Shown here one piece after another: positions 63,970 to 64,000 of a stretch of DNA of 64,000 nt; positions within the stretch are counted from its first letter, which is position 1; each line of letters opens with the position of its first letter. The stretch lies in contig NZ_JAAGLU010000011.1 in NCBI RefSeq assembly GCF_010550245.1, positions 124,001 to 188,000 on the forward strand, given 5' to 3'. The position numbers were made by a program, and so were the translations under genes. The DNA is from Streptomyces sp. SID12501 (GTDB lineage: Bacteria; Actinomycetota; Actinomycetes; Streptomycetales; Streptomycetaceae). The notes under the pieces were generated by a model, which was given only the letters and a program-made list of their open reading frames with translations, was not told the DNA's origin and made no database searches.

Positions 63970-64000
63970 GGTGGAGTGGCCGAGAGGCGAGGCAACGGCC
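63970..64000 (+). tRNA. 5' end of a probable tRNA-Cys, cut by window edge
   Basis: GGTGGAG begins an acceptor stem and is followed by TGGCCGAGAGGCGAGGCAACGGCC, the D-arm and first anticodon-stem bases of streptomycete tRNA-Cys as I recall it. The anticodon itself lies beyond the edge, so identity is not proven. A tRNA-Gly/tRNA-Cys pair is a common streptomycete cluster. Confidence 0.6.

Overview
The window is a high-GC chromosomal segment of a Streptomyces species. The evidence is GTG/TTG starts and 4-nt stop/start overlaps throughout, a gene essentially identical to the sporulation gene ssgB, a phosphatidylinositol/PIM lipid cluster, and the actinobacterial gene order relA-apt-secF-secD-yajC-ruvBAC-yebC-pdxTS-pimA-acyltransferase-pgsA-HIT-thrS. 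No phage, transposase, integrase, CRISPR array or secondary-metabolite cluster is visible.

Region 1 (1-10.5 kb, minus strand) is a core operon reading right to left: DUF948 and DUF6167 proteins, alaS, ruvX, mltG, aroE, aroC, aroK and aroB (cut by the left edge). It couples shikimate/chorismate synthesis with translation and cell-wall functions. rpsD (S4) stands alone upstream. Region 2 (10.5-16.3 kb) holds rarA and a VKOR-type membrane protein on the minus strand. Divergent to them is a plus-strand four-gene cassette (ABC ATPase, ABC-2 permease, histidine kinase, NarL-type regulator), fully coupled by stop/start overlaps and preceded by a perfect 9-2-9 palindrome. Region 3 (16.3-20.8 kb) has hisS and a metallo-beta-lactamase hydrolase (minus), then a membrane-anchored cyclophilin and a DUF349 protein (plus), bounded by very strong bidirectional hairpins.

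Region 4 (20.8-44.1 kb) is the conserved actinobacterial block: stringent response (relA), purine salvage (apt), Sec export (secDF, yajC), Holliday-junction processing (ruvABC), PLP synthesis (pdxST) and PIM lipid synthesis (pgsA, acyltransferase, pimA). It also contains an EF-G-like GTPase, an unknown 555-aa membrane protein, a HIT hydrolase and thrS. Two copies of a dispersed Streptomyces intergenic repeat lie here, one of them running into the HIT reading frame. A K+ channel gene beside it is broken by two compensating frameshifts, one at a 4-nt tandem repeat.

Region 5 (44.1-57.4 kb) is more accessory. It has an unknown protein coupled to a DUF4365 protein, a DEDDh exonuclease, and two identical tRNA-Val(CAC) genes 10.3 kb apart. 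These bracket an SRPBCC protein, a large SCO7613-type membrane protein and a five-gene sugar-uptake/lyase operon (solute-binding lipoprotein, two permeases, a YesL/DUF624 protein and a PL26-like exo-rhamnogalacturonan lyase). The operon has a clear TTGACG-17-TAGCTT promoter with two LacI-type operators just downstream. Region 6 (57.4-64 kb) carries a PGPGW protein, ssgB, a CGNR zinc-finger regulator, an unlisted 50-aa membrane peptide, a DsbA-family protein, a tandem GNAT acetyltransferase, a pabB/pabC-like pair for p-aminobenzoate, tRNA-Gly(GCC) and the 5' end of a probable tRNA-Cys.

All calls come from reading the sequence. Family names rest on motifs and recalled families; no database search was run.
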